This document shows, piece by piece, positions 25,842 to 35,440 of a DNA stretch of 64,000 nt. The translations under genes and the position numbers were made by a program. How positions within the stretch are numbered: position 1 is the first letter of the stretch; every line of letters starts with the position of its first letter. This DNA is from Streptomyces olivaceus (lineage in GTDB: Bacteria > Actinomycetota > Actinomycetes > Streptomycetales > Streptomycetaceae): contig NZ_JOFH01000008.1 in NCBI RefSeq assembly GCF_000721235.1, positions 62,001 through 126,000 on the forward strand, given 5' to 3'. The notes below the pieces were generated by a model. It was given only the letters and a program-made list of their open reading frames with translations, was not told the origin of the DNA and made no database searches.

Positions 25842-28800
25842 GTGAGGCGAAGCAAGAACAGTCCCGAGCCATCGGCCCGGGGCAACTTCACCCCGCCGCC
25901 GCGCACAGCGGCGCCCGCCCCCGCCCCCGCGCCCGCTGCGGAACCCAAGGCCGAGCCCGCGCAGAGCGGTGGCCGCCTCTCGCCGCGCAACTGGCGGGTG
26001 GCCACCCGGCTGAACGCGATCCTGCTCCTTCCGGTGCTGGTCGGCCTGGTCATGGGCGGCTTCCAGGTGAAGAGCTCGATCGACACCTGGCAGGACGCCG
26101 AGGACGCCGAGAGCACCGCGCGCCTGGTGCGGGCCTCCCTCGGCTACGCCAACGCCCTCTACAACGAGCGCGACGCCACCGCGTCCCCGCTGCTGCAGGG
26201 CAAGGGCGAGGACGACGCCACCGTCACCCAGGCCCGCCAGGTCACCGACAAGGCGGCCGACACCTTCGACGAGGCCGCCCAGGGCATGCCCTCGAAGGCC
26301 GGTCTGGAGCGCCGGCTGAAGGTGTTCCGCGAGCAGGAGCCCAAGCTCCAGACGCTGCGTACGGCCGCGTACACGGCCAAGCTCAAGGGGGTGGAGACCG
26401 AGGAGGGCTACACCGGCGTCGCCCACCCCCTGATGGAGTTCGCCAACGAACTCGGTCTGGGCACCGGCAACATCACCTCCTACGGCCGTACCGTCTACGC
26501 GATCTCCCTGACCAAGGCGGCGCTCTCCCTGGAGCGCTCCATCGGCATGCACATGCTGGTCAAGCCCGGTCCGGAGCCCGCCCACCTCGCCAGCCAGCGC
26601 GTCGCCCTCTCCTCCTACGCCTACCTGGAGCGCATCGCGGTCGAGGAGTACATCGGCGGCGGCACCGAGGCGGACGCGCAGAAGCTCGAGGACGCCGAGT
26701 CGAAGCTGAAGAAGGACGGCGCGGCCATGGCCAAGGAGGCCAAGGCCAACGACCCGGACTACGTGGCGCCGCCGTCCAACCCGACCACCATGATCGCGGC
26801 GCTGGCCGGCCTGGAGTCGACGGACACCGGCGCGCGGACGGAGCTGGCCGGGCAGGGCATCACGCCGGAGAACTGGTGGGCGGTCAACACCCTCAAGTTC
26901 GACGCGTACGAGAAGATCGAGTCGGACCTGGCCGACAAGGCGGTGTCCGAGGCGTCCGCCATCGCGGACGACGCCGAGCGGGACGCCTACATCACGGGTG
27001 CCGCGGTCGTCGTCGCGCTGCTCGCCGCGTTCATCCTGGCGGGCATGGTGGCCCGCCAGATGAGCCGCTCCATGCGCCAGCTGCGCAACGCCGCCTTCGG
27101 CATAGCCGAGCAGCGCCTGCCGATGCTGGTCGACCAGCTCTCCCGCACCGACCCGGGCCGGGTCGACACCCGGGTCCAGCCGATCCCGATCGCCTCGAAG
27201 GACGAGATCGGGGAAGTCGCCCGCGCCTTCGATCAGGTGCACCGCGAGGCGGTCCGGCTCGCCGCCGAGCAGGCCATGCTGCGGGGCAACATCAACGCGA
27301 TCTTCACCAACCTGTCGCGTCGCAACCAGTCGCTGATCGAGGGCCAGCTGAGCCTGATCACCGACCTGGAGAACAACGAGGCCGAGCCCGACCAGCTGGA
27401 GAACCTCTTCCGGCTCGACCACCTCGCCACCCGGATGCGCCGCAACGGCGAGAACCTCCTGGTCCTCGCCGGCGAGGAACCCGGCCGCCGCTGGGACCAG
27501 CCGGTCCCGCTGGTCGACGTGCTGCGCGCCGCCTCCTCCGAGGTGGAGCAGTACGAGCGCATCGAGCTGTCCGGCGTGCCGGAGGCCGAGATCCACGGCC
27601 GGGCCGTGACCGACCTCGTCCACCTGCTGGCCGAGCTGCTGGAGAACGCCACGACGTTCTCCTCGCCGCAGACCAAGGTCCGCGTCACCGCGACCCGGCT
27701 GCCCGACGGCCGCGTGATGGTCGAGATCCACGACAAGGGCATCGGCCTGACCGCCGAGGACTTCGCCGACATCAACCACAAGCTGGCCAACCCGCCGACC
27801 GTGGACGCCGCGATCTCGCAGCGCATGGGCCTGTTCGTGGTCGGCCGGCTGTCCGACCGGCACGGCATCCGCGTCCAGCTGCGCCCCTCCGGCGAGCAGG
27901 CGGGCACCACCTCGCTGGTCATGCTGCCGGACGCCATCACCCACGGTGGCGGCGGCGACCAGCAGCAGCGCGACGAGTTCACCGTCTCGCAGATCATCCC
28001 GGAGCAGGAGTTCCGGGGCGAGAACTTCTCGCAGACCGGTCAGCCCATGCCCACCGCCGCCGAGCTGGGCTTCGACGACAGCCGGTACTCCGAGGTCCCC
28101 GACGACATACGCGAGCTGGACCCGGTCGGCCGCTCGCTGATGCGCGAGGAGCGCCGCGCGGCCCTGGAGTCCCAGTCGCCCCAGCCGAACGCCGAGCTGC
28201 CCGGTTCCGCGGACCGGGGCGGAGCGGAGAACGCGGGGGCGTCCGCCTTCCAGGACCCGTACTCCGGCGGGCAGCCCGGCTACGACCCCGCCGCCGGGGA
28301 GGGTTTCCCGGAGCAGCAGAACGGCGGGTACGACCAGCAGTCGGCGTACCCGGAGCACCAGCAGGCGTACCAGGAGCCGCAGCAGGCGTCGTACGGGGAG
28401 CAGTACTACGCGACCGACGGCGGCCTGCCGCAGGGCGAGGGCTTCGCCCCGGCGCCGAACGGCGGTTTCCAGGACCCCTCCTACGCGGACCAGGGCATGG
28501 GCGGGCCGCAGCAGGGCGGCCCCGACGGCCCGGAGGCGTACTCGGCCTTCGAACAGCGGCGCTACCAGAACGACTGGCCCCAGCAGGACGGCTATCAGAA
28601 CGGCTATCCGGACCAGTACCCGTCCGGTGCTCCCGGGGTGCATTCCGCGCAGGCCGCTGACGTGAACGAGGCGGACCGCGTAGGCTTCGACCGTCCGGGA
28701 CCGGCCCCCTCCGCCGCCCACGAGCTGACCGACGCCGGTCTGCCCCGCCGCGGATCCACCGCGAGCGACACCGGCAGCGCGGAGCACGCGGGCCAGGAGG

Positions 28801-29138
28801 CGCCGGCCGCCGCGGGGGCGGGCGGCGAGGACAGCTGGCGGTCGGCCAACGACGATCGCTGGCAGCAGGCCTCGGCGCTGCGCAAGCCCAAGGCGGGCGG
28901 GGTGACCTCCTCGGGTCTGCCGCGGCGGGTTCCCAAGGCCAACCTGGTCGAGGGCGCCGCCGAAACCACTCCACAGGGAGGCCCGCAGGTCTCCCGCGCT
29001 CCGGAGGACGTCCGGGGCAGGCTGAGCAACCTGCGGCGCGGTGTCGAGCGAGGCCGCAACGCAGGCAGTGAAACGAACGGCCAGGACGCAAGGAACGAAC
29101 ACCGTGGTCCTGACAGCACCTACAACCAGGAGCGTTAG
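25842..29138 (+). CDS. cvnA2: Conservon 2 sensor-kinase-like membrane protein CvnA
   Basis: The 1098-residue paralogue of CvnA1. TM1 is near residue 57-77 (NAILLLPVLVGLVMGGFQV), a long helical extracytoplasmic region to about 380, TM2 near 382-405, then HAMP and GHKL ATPase (HLLAELLENATTFSSP near 593, HDKGIGLTAEDF, SQRMGLFVVGRLSDRHG). The tail after about residue 703 is Gln/Gly/Pro/Tyr-rich but shorter than in CvnA1. The HAMP-ATPase core is highly similar to CvnA1, while the sensing regions and tails have diverged, suggesting different inputs. Start GTG 25842. Confidence 0.92.
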   Translation: MRRSKNSPEPSARGNFTPPPRTAAPAPAPAPAAEPKAEPAQSGGRLSPRNWRVATRLNAILLLPVLVGLVMGGFQVKSSIDTWQDAEDAESTARLVRASLGYANALYNERDATASPLLQGKGEDDATVTQARQVTDKAADTFDEAAQGMPSKAGLERRLKVFREQEPKLQTLRTAAYTAKLKGVETEEGYTGVAHPLMEFANELGLGTGNITSYGRTVYAISLTKAALSLERSIGMHMLVKPGPEPAHLASQRVALSSYAYLERIAVEEYIGGGTEADAQKLEDAESKLKKDGAAMAKEAKANDPDYVAPPSNPTTMIAALAGLESTDTGARTELAGQGITPENWWAVNTLKFDAYEKIESDLADKAVSEASAIADDAERDAYITGAAVVVALLAAFILAGMVARQMSRSMRQLRNAAFGIAEQRLPMLVDQLSRTDPGRVDTRVQPIPIASKDEIGEVARAFDQVHREAVRLAAEQAMLRGNINAIFTNLSRRNQSLIEGQLSLITDLENNEAEPDQLENLFRLDHLATRMRRNGENLLVLAGEEPGRRWDQPVPLVDVLRAASSEVEQYERIELSGVPEAEIHGRAVTDLVHLLAELLENATTFSSPQTKVRVTATRLPDGRVMVEIHDKGIGLTAEDFADINHKLANPPTVDAAISQRMGLFVVGRLSDRHGIRVQLRPSGEQAGTTSLVMLPDAITHGGGGDQQQRDEFTVSQIIPEQEFRGENFSQTGQPMPTAAELGFDDSRYSEVPDDIRELDPVGRSLMREERRAALESQSPQPNAELPGSADRGGAENAGASAFQDPYSGGQPGYDPAAGEGFPEQQNGGYDQQSAYPEHQQAYQEPQQASYGEQYYATDGGLPQGEGFAPAPNGGFQDPSYADQGMGGPQQGGPDGPEAYSAFEQRRYQNDWPQQDGYQNGYPDQYPSGAPGVHSAQAADVNEADRVGFDRPGPAPSAAHELTDAGLPRRGSTASDTGSAEHAGQEAPAAAGAGGEDSWRSANDDRWQQASALRKPKAGGVTSSGLPRRVPKANLVEGAAETTPQGGPQVSRAPEDVRGRLSNLRRGVERGRNAGSETNGQDARNEHRGPDSTYNQER

Positions 29139-29139
29139 T

Positions 29140-29562
29140 GTGAGCCCGATGAGCCAGGCGGCGCAGAACCTGAACTGGTTGATCACCAACTTCGTGGACA
29201 ACACCCCGGGGGTGTCCCACACGGTGGTGGTCTCCGCCGACGGACTCCTGCTGGCGATGTCCGAAGGGTTTCCGCGCGACCGTGCCGACCAGCTCGCGGC
29301 CGTCGCCTCCGGTCTGACCTCGCTGACCGCGGGTGCCTCGCGCATCTTCGAGGGCGGCAGCGTGAACCAGACGGTTGTGGAGATGGAGCGCGGATTCCTC
29401 TTCATCATGTCCATCTCAGATGGCTCGTCGCTCGCGGTTCTTGCACACCCGGAGGCGGACATCGGCCTCATTGGGTACGAGATGGCCCTTCTGGTGGACC
29501 GTGCGGGCACGGTTCTGACCCCGGATCTGCGGGCCGAGCTCCAAGGGAGCCTTCTCAACTAA
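29140..29562 (+). CDS. cvnB2: Conservon 2 roadblock/LC7 protein CvnB
   Basis: 140 residues, differing from CvnB1 at only about eight positions, mostly conservative and in the second half. Start GTG 29140 is one base after the cvnA2 stop with AGGAG 7 nt upstream. The frame runs open upstream inside cvnA2, which is not used. Confidence 0.93.
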   Translation: MSPMSQAAQNLNWLITNFVDNTPGVSHTVVVSADGLLLAMSEGFPRDRADQLAAVASGLTSLTAGASRIFEGGSVNQTVVEMERGFLFIMSISDGSSLAVLAHPEADIGLIGYEMALLVDRAGTVLTPDLRAELQGSLLN

Positions 29563-29656
29563 AGGACAGACGGTGCGTTTTGGCGTCCCGTAGCCGTAAA
29601 GTTTCGGGACGCGGCTCCACAGAGATGGGTGCCAGGCACAGTCGGAGGAGGAGAAA

Positions 29657-30229
29657 GTGGGTACACCCGCAGGCGGTCCGTCATCGGGCAACTGGTCGTA
29701 CGGCCCCGGTCAGGGCCCGGGCGACGGCTCGGCGAACGGTTTCGGCTATCCCTCCGTGCCCAGCCACCGGCGGCCGTACGCGCCGCAGGGCCCCGGCCCT
29801 TCGCCGTACGACCAGCCGCACGCTCCTCGCATCCAGCCTGTGCAGCCGCAGCGCCGCACCCCTGAGCCGGCGCCCGCAGGGGCGTCGAACAACCCCCTGG
29901 TGCGCCCGTACGCCATGACGGGCGGCCGCACCAGGCCCCGGTACCAGCTCGCCATCGAGGCGCTGGTGCACACCACCGCGCAGCCGCACCAGATGCAGGG
30001 CCAACTGCCCGAGCATCAGCGGATCTGCAATCTCTGCCGGGAGATCAAGTCGGTGGCCGAGATCTCGGCCCTCCTGACGATCCCTCTCGGCGTGGCCAGG
30101 ATCCTCGTCGCCGACTTGGCGGAGGCGGGACTGGTCGCCATCCATCAGCCCGGCGGCGACGAGAGCGCCGGCGGGCAGCCAGACGTGACACTGCTCGAAA
30201 GGGTGCTCAGTGGACTTCGCAAGCTCTAG
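29657..30229 (+). CDS. cvnC2: Conservon 2 DUF742 protein CvnC
   Basis: 190 residues: a Pro/Gly/Tyr-rich N-terminal extension of about 75 residues absent from CvnC1, then the DUF742 core (LVRPYAMTGGRTRPRYQLAI, ICNLCREIKSVAEISALL, LGVARILVADLAEAGLVAI). The GTG start at 29657 has GGAGGAGG upstream. It overlaps cvnD2 by 20 nt, exactly as in cvn1. Confidence 0.92.
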   Translation: MGTPAGGPSSGNWSYGPGQGPGDGSANGFGYPSVPSHRRPYAPQGPGPSPYDQPHAPRIQPVQPQRRTPEPAPAGASNNPLVRPYAMTGGRTRPRYQLAIEALVHTTAQPHQMQGQLPEHQRICNLCREIKSVAEISALLTIPLGVARILVADLAEAGLVAIHQPGGDESAGGQPDVTLLERVLSGLRKL

Positions 30230-30791
30230 CGGCGGTCCTTCCCGCTCCACCACTTCCGCGAAGATCGTGGTGGCGGGCGGCTTCGGCGTGGGCAAGACCA
30301 CGTTCGTCGGCGCTGTCTCGGAGATCAATCCGCTGCGTACAGAGGCCGTGATGACATCCGCGTCAGCGGGTATCGACGACCTCACTCACACGGGGGACAA
30401 GACGACCACGACGGTCGCCATGGACTTCGGCCGCATCACGCTCGACCAGGACCTGATCCTGTACCTCTTCGGTACGCCGGGCCAGGACCGGTTCTGGTTC
30501 ATGTGGGACGACCTGGTGCGCGGCGCCATCGGGGCGATCGTCCTGGTCGACACGAGGCGGCTCGCCGACTGCTTCCCCGCCGTCGACTACTTCGAGAACA
30601 GCGGGCTGCCGTTCGTCATCGCCCTGAACGGCTTCGACGGCCAGCAGCCGTACAACCCGGACGAGGTGCGCGAGGCGCTGCAGATCGGGCCGGACACGCC
30701 GATCATCACGACGGACGCGCGGCACCGGGCCGACGCGAAGTCCGCGCTGATCACGCTCGTGGAACACGCGCTGATGGCCCGCCTGCGCTAA
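30210..30791 (+). CDS. cvnD2: Conservon 2 Ras-like GTPase CvnD
   Basis: 193 residues, nearly identical to CvnD1: about six substitutions after the first dozen residues (for example Cys to Val in VVLVDTRRL). Same motifs: GGFGVGKTT, GTPGQDRF, ALNGFDGQ. Given this identity the two GTPases could cross-talk between the conservons. Confidence 0.93.
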   Translation: MDFASSSGGPSRSTTSAKIVVAGGFGVGKTTFVGAVSEINPLRTEAVMTSASAGIDDLTHTGDKTTTTVAMDFGRITLDQDLILYLFGTPGQDRFWFMWDDLVRGAIGAIVLVDTRRLADCFPAVDYFENSGLPFVIALNGFDGQQPYNPDEVREALQIGPDTPIITTDARHRADAKSALITLVEHALMARLR

Positions 30792-30990
30792 GCGCTCCGC
30801 CGCTGCGGGCAGTCGTGCCGCTGGGGCGGCACGGGTGGGCGCAGCGGCACCCCGCTACGCCGGGCTGCGACACGCCCCCCCTGCGGCCACCGGGCTGCCG
30901 GGGGGCGGTTTCGTTGCCGGGTGCGGGCAGTCCGTGGCTGGTCGCGCCGTTCCCCGCGCCCCTGAGGGCACTGTCCAGCCCCCGGTTGAC
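30792..30990. repeat. Streptomyces-type intergenic repeat sequence
   Basis: The gap after cvnD2 contains segments such as GTGGCTGGTCGCGCCGTTCC followed by CCGCGCCCCTGAGGGC, and a GTGCCGC/GCGGCAC hairpin. I recognise these as a short sequence family scattered in intergenic regions of many Streptomyces genomes. No gene is seen here. Confidence 0.5.
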
Positions 30991-30993
30991 ATG

Positions 30994-31027
30994 CAGAGGC
31001 CCCCTCCTGGACTGGAGGGGGCCTCTG
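30994..31027. terminator. Bidirectional terminator between cvn2 and accE
   Basis: CAGAGGCCCCCTCC and GGAGGGGGCCTCTG form a perfect 14-bp stem with a 6-nt loop between convergent transcription units. Confidence 0.9.
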
Positions 31028-31043
31028 GTTACCTGTGTTCAGG

Positions 31044-31241
31044 TCAGCGCCAGCTGTGCGGGGCCCGGAAGCCCGGCTCGCGTTCCAGGCGGCGCCAACC
31101 CGCACGGACGCGGCCGCCGCCGTGGGTCGGGGCGATCTCGGCGGGGCGGGCGGCGGCACGGGCGAGGAGGAGGGCCGTGATGGCGGCGACTTCCTCGGGC
31201 TCGGCGTGGCCCTTCTCGACGCGGATGTCGGGAGTGGACAT
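31044..31241 (-). CDS. accE: Acyl-CoA carboxylase epsilon subunit
   Basis: The 65-residue protein MSTPDIRVEKGHAEPEEVAA...GWRRLEREPGFRAPHSWR is the small epsilon subunit found with actinobacterial acyl-CoA carboxylases. It stimulates the alpha-beta complex. It follows accB after 17 bp, in the same operon. Size and position match AccE of S. coelicolor. Confidence 0.93.
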   Translation of the reverse strand: MSTPDIRVEKGHAEPEEVAAITALLLARAAARPAEIAPTHGGGRVRAGWRRLEREPGFRAPHSWR

Positions 31242-31258
31242 GGAGGTGGCTCCTCGGG

Positions 31259-32842
31259 TCACTGCGGCGGGTTGCCGTGCTTGCGGGAGGGCAGGTCGGC
31301 GTGCTTGGTGTGCAGCATCGCCAGGGAGCTGATGAGGACCTCGCGGGTCTCGGCGGGGTCGATGACGTCGTCGACCAGGCCGCGCTCGGCAGCGTAGTAG
31401 GGGTGCATCAGCTCGGCCTTGTACTCCTTGACCATGCGGGCCCGCGTGGCCTCGGGGTCTTCGGCGTCGGCGATCTGACGGCGGAAGATGACGTTGGCGG
31501 CGCCCTCCGCGCCCATCACGGCGATCTCGTTGGTCGGCCAGGCGTAGGTGAGGTCGGCGCCGATGGACTGGCTGTCCATGACGATGTAAGCACCTCCGTA
31601 CGCCTTGCGCAGGATGAGGGAGATCCGGGGCACCGTCGCGTTGCAGTACGCGTACAGGAGCTTGGCGCCGTGGCGGATGATGCCGCCGTGCTCCTGGTCG
31701 ACGCCCGGCAGGAAGCCGGGTACGTCCAGGAGGGTGAGGATCGGGATGTTGAAGGCGTCGCACATCTGCACGAAGCGGGCGGCCTTCTCCGACGCCTCGA
31801 TGTCCAGCACGCCCGCCAGGGCCTGCGGCTGGTTGGCGACGATGCCGACGACCCGGCCGTCCAGGCGGGCCAGGGCGCAGATGATGTTGCGGGCCCAGCG
31901 CTCGTGGACCTCCAGGTACTCGCCGTCGTCGACGATCTCCTCGATGACCTTGGCCATGTCGTAGGGACGGTTGCCGTCCGCCGGGACCAGGTCCAGGAGT
32001 ACGTCGGAGCGGCGGTCCGCGGGGTCCTCGGACTCGGCGCGGGGCGGGTTCTCCCGGTTGTTCTGCGGCAGCAGGGAGAGCAGGTAGCGGACCTCGGCGA
32101 GGCAGGTCTCCTCGTCGTCGTAGGCGAAGTGGCACACGCCGGAGGTCTCGGCGTGCACGTCGGCACCGCCCAGGCCGTTCTGCGTGATCTCCTCGCCGGT
32201 GACCGCCTTGACCACGTCCGGACCCGTGATGAACATCTGCGAGGTGTCACGGACCATGAACACGAAGTCGGTGAGGGCGGGGCTGTAGGCCGCGCCGCCG
32301 GCGCACGGGCCGAGCATCACGCTGATCTGCGGGATGACGCCGGACGCCTTGGTGTTGCGCTGGAAGATGCCCCCGTACCCGGCGAGCGCGCTGACGCCCT
32401 CCTGGATGCGGGCGCCCGCGCCGTCGTTCAGGGAGACCAGCGGGGCACCGGCCGCGATGGCCATGTCCATGATCTTGTGGATCTTCGTCGCGTGGGCCTC
32501 GCCCAGCGCGCCGCCGAAGATCCGGAAGTCGTGGGCGTAGACGAAGACCGTGCGGCCCTCCACCGTGCCCCAGCCGGTGATCACACCGTCCGTGTAGGGC
32601 TTCTTGGCCTCCAGGCCGAAGCCCGTCGCCCGGTGCCGGCGCAGCTGCTCCACCTCCCGGAAGGACTCCGGGTCCAGGAGCAGCTCGATGCGCTCGCGAG
32701 CCGTCAGCTTGCCCTTGGCGTGCTGCGCCGCCGTCGCCTTCTCGCTCGGTCCGGCCAGCGCCTGCGCACGGATCCCGTGCAGCTCGGCCACCCGTCCGCG
32801 GGCGTCCGTCGGCTCACCCGGCGCATCATCCAAAACGGTCAT
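31259..32842 (-). CDS. accB: Acyl-CoA carboxylase beta subunit (carboxyltransferase)
   Basis: The 527-residue protein is a complete carboxyltransferase: N-domain with RIELLLDPESFREVEQL, GGALGEAHATKIHKIMDMA and ISVMLGPCAGGAAYSPALTD; C-domain with LDVPGFLPGVDQEHGGIIRH and KAYGGAYIVMDSQSIGADL. Note that 'accB' follows Streptomyces usage, not the E. coli biotin-carrier name. With an alpha subunit encoded elsewhere it supplies malonyl-CoA for fatty acids and polyketides. No clear ribosome site precedes ATG 32842, so it may be leaderless. Confidence 0.95.
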   Translation of the reverse strand: MTVLDDAPGEPTDARGRVAELHGIRAQALAGPSEKATAAQHAKGKLTARERIELLLDPESFREVEQLRRHRATGFGLEAKKPYTDGVITGWGTVEGRTVFVYAHDFRIFGGALGEAHATKIHKIMDMAIAAGAPLVSLNDGAGARIQEGVSALAGYGGIFQRNTKASGVIPQISVMLGPCAGGAAYSPALTDFVFMVRDTSQMFITGPDVVKAVTGEEITQNGLGGADVHAETSGVCHFAYDDEETCLAEVRYLLSLLPQNNRENPPRAESEDPADRRSDVLLDLVPADGNRPYDMAKVIEEIVDDGEYLEVHERWARNIICALARLDGRVVGIVANQPQALAGVLDIEASEKAARFVQMCDAFNIPILTLLDVPGFLPGVDQEHGGIIRHGAKLLYAYCNATVPRISLILRKAYGGAYIVMDSQSIGADLTYAWPTNEIAVMGAEGAANVIFRRQIADAEDPEATRARMVKEYKAELMHPYYAAERGLVDDVIDPAETREVLISSLAMLHTKHADLPSRKHGNPPQ

Positions 32843-32996
32843 GTAGCGACTCTACGAAGCGAACCGCGGATTGCGAGCCGTCGACTCCGTACAGTCTCGG
32901 GCGCGTTTTCCTGGTAGCACCGAACAGAACCGGGTCGGCGTGCAGCCGTTTCGACTGCTCAGAGGGGCCGGGGTTTGTAGGGGTCGCACAAACCCG

Positions 32997-35345
32997 TCAG
33001 CTGAGAGTCACCTCACATTCATGGGTGGTACATACCACCCCTGGAGTGACGCGGAGGCGCAGACGGCGGCCGGTCGCGAGGATCTCGACCGTGTCGTCCG
33101 CCCGTACGCCCGCGCGCACCGGGTGGTCCCAGACGATCTCCAGGGGCTCTCCCGTGCGCGGGGGTTCGCTCACGCAGAGCGTAGCGGTACGGCCCCGGCG
33201 GCGGACCAGCACGCTTGCTCCGGCGGTCGCCGTGAGCGGACCGGCCGTGCCGGCCTGCCAGAAGTTCGCCGCGGTGAGGCCGAGCCGCGGCACGTCCACC
33301 GCCTGGCAGCGGGCGTCGTTGGCGAGGACGCGCCGGCCGCGCGGGTCGGCGGCGCGGCGGGCGACGGTGTCGCGGGAGGCGCCCGGCAGGAGGACGTAGA
33401 CGTACTCCGCGTCGGCCGGGTCCGTGCCGTGGTCCAGCCAGAGGGTCTGCCAGCGCCGGGTACGGCGCTCGCTCGTGCTGGTGGTGTTGATGTCGGACCA
33501 GGCGCCGGTGCGGTCCTCGCGCAGGGTCCGCAGGCCGCCGCCGGGCACGGTCCAGCCGCCGTGGCCCTCCAGATGGGCCCAGCCCCTGCCCCGCACGAGG
33601 GCGTGGGTACCGCCCTCCCCCAGGTTCCTGTTGTCGACGACCGTCTCGACCGGGACGCCGTCCGCGCAGGTGATGCCGGCGCCGAGGCAGACCACCTCGT
33701 CGTCGAGGAAGAACCAGGACTTGCGGGCTTCGAGCGTCGAACCGAGCCCCTTGAGGTGCTGCCCGACGGCCGCGTACTCGCCGTCGGTCGCGCCGCCGAC
33801 CCAGCGGACGTCGGGCTTGGGCTCGCCCCACTCGCCGCCCGCGCGGTCGGGCAGGCGCTTGGTGGAGACGGTGGTGCCGGGCAGCCGGTACCAGTCGACG
33901 GTCGGCCAGAACCAGTCCGTGTACTGATCGGATCTGCTCCCGTTCGCCCACCAGGTGAGCAGGCCCGCACCGGTGTGCCAGCCACGCGGGTTCTCGCCGT
34001 TGCCGCACTCGTAGTGGGCGATGCGGTCGCTCGCCATGGCGAGCCCGGCGGTGAAGGCGGGGCGGCGGTGGACGGCACGGTCCATGGCCGCGAAGAGCCG
34101 GTGCCCGGTGGGTTCGGGCGCCGCCGCCACGGGGGCGTCGGCGATCGCGTGCAGCCGGGCCAGGTCGGCGACCGGGAACTGGGGCGCCGTGAGGAGCGGG
34201 GCGACGGTGTCCCGTTCGATCCAGCCCTTGATCCGCGCGTGCCAGCGCTCGCGTTCGGCGTCGCCCGCGCCGCCGGCGAGGACCGCCATGGCGGCGACGA
34301 GTTGCTGCCCGTGGTAGTGGTCGCTGCGCATGACGTGCAGGTCGTCACCGGCGAGGTGGCCCCGGCTGATCGCGCGTCCGCTCACCACGTCCATCACCAG
34401 GCCGTCGTGGACGAGGGGCGCGTAGGCGTGTTCGACGCTGTCGAGGACGATCTGCCTGCCGGGGTCGGTGACCTCCCACTCGGAGCCGGCGAGCAGGGTG
34501 AAGAGCCGGCCGAGCCCGTCGAGCATCACCTGGCCGTACGTCCCCGAGTAGGCGACCCAGGTGTGCTGCACGAAGGACCCGTCGGCGTAGAGCCCGTCGC
34601 CCTTCGTGACGTACGGGAAGACCGGCGAGAGGGCGTCCCGGGCGAGGGCGATCTTGGCCGGGGCCCCGCCCAGGATGCCGCGCAGGGCGACGGAGCGGCA
34701 CAGGTCGACGCGGTTGGCGCCGGTGGAGGTGCCGGTGTAGTCGCCGAGCATCGCGTCGGGGACGAAGTGGTCGACGGCCGCGCAGGCGGCGGCGGTGCGG
34801 TCGGCGCCCAGCTGCTCGTACAGGGCGGCGGTGATGTCCGTCAGGAGGCGGGGGCTGCCGATCTGCCATTCCCACCAGTTGCCGTAGCGGGTGGTGGCGG
34901 GGTTGTAGACGGTGGCCGAGAGGTGGTCGAGGCCGCGCAGGATGTCGGCGAGGAGGGCGGGGTCGGCGGTGGAGCCGGTGCCCTCCTGCACGTACGCCTC
35001 GGTCATCGTCCACAGGCGGCCGTAGGACAGGGTGATGCCGGACGGCGGGTCGAAGGGATGGCCGGGCCACAGGGACGTGGCGGTCGGCGCCATGGTGGCG
35101 CGGTGGTCGCGGGCGCGGGCGCCGGTCTCGGCGAGGCGGGTGGCGTAGGGCTCGGCGCCCGGGTCGTAGCCGGTACCGAGGACGAGGGCGAGCCAGCGTC
35201 CGCGGAGAGCGTCGTAGGGGTCCTCGTCGGACGCGTCGCCTGCGGCCGCGGCGGGGCGCGGCGCGGACCCGAGTGAGGCGGCCAGGGCGGCGGCGAGCAG
35301 CACGGTGCGGCGGGCGGGGGCGGGGCGCTGTGGGGTCATGCCCAT
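32997..35345 (-). CDS. Secreted polysaccharide lyase family 8 (hyaluronate/chondroitin/xanthan lyase type)
   Basis: About 782 residues. The N-terminus has a twin-Arg (Tat-like) signal, APARRTVLLAAALAASLG, ending near PAAAAG. The alpha/alpha-toroid domain holds the PL8 catalytic set: Asn-Trp in RYGNWWEWQIGSPR, the His/Tyr segment SFVQHTWVAYSGTYGQV, and Arg in VSGRAISRG. Beta-sandwich domains follow (WFFLDDEVVCLGAGI, NRNLGEGG). Substrate is not decided by sequence. Start is ATG 35345 or 35339; neither has a strong ribosome site, and a GTG at 35357 is also in frame. Divergent from yceI. Confidence 0.9.
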   Translation of the reverse strand: MGMTPQRPAPARRTVLLAAALAASLGSAPRPAAAAGDASDEDPYDALRGRWLALVLGTGYDPGAEPYATRLAETGARARDHRATMAPTATSLWPGHPFDPPSGITLSYGRLWTMTEAYVQEGTGSTADPALLADILRGLDHLSATVYNPATTRYGNWWEWQIGSPRLLTDITAALYEQLGADRTAAACAAVDHFVPDAMLGDYTGTSTGANRVDLCRSVALRGILGGAPAKIALARDALSPVFPYVTKGDGLYADGSFVQHTWVAYSGTYGQVMLDGLGRLFTLLAGSEWEVTDPGRQIVLDSVEHAYAPLVHDGLVMDVVSGRAISRGHLAGDDLHVMRSDHYHGQQLVAAMAVLAGGAGDAERERWHARIKGWIERDTVAPLLTAPQFPVADLARLHAIADAPVAAAPEPTGHRLFAAMDRAVHRRPAFTAGLAMASDRIAHYECGNGENPRGWHTGAGLLTWWANGSRSDQYTDWFWPTVDWYRLPGTTVSTKRLPDRAGGEWGEPKPDVRWVGGATDGEYAAVGQHLKGLGSTLEARKSWFFLDDEVVCLGAGITCADGVPVETVVDNRNLGEGGTHALVRGRGWAHLEGHGGWTVPGGGLRTLREDRTGAWSDINTTSTSERRTRRWQTLWLDHGTDPADAEYVYVLLPGASRDTVARRAADPRGRRVLANDARCQAVDVPRLGLTAANFWQAGTAGPLTATAGASVLVRRRGRTATLCVSEPPRTGEPLEIVWDHPVRAGVRADDTVEILATGRRLRLRVTPGVVCTTHECEVTLS

Positions 35346-35440
35346 GCCGTCTATCACGTGGAAGTGCGGTCGGGGAACGGTGCCTCGACGCGTCGCGCGA
35401 ATGGTTGATGGGGACTCGGAATAGGTCTACAGTCGAATCC

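Noticed and set aside
25662..29558. A 1298-codon minus-strand open frame across conservon 2
   Set aside because: Same situation: shadow of cvnA2 and cvnB2, no recognisable domain or ribosome site.
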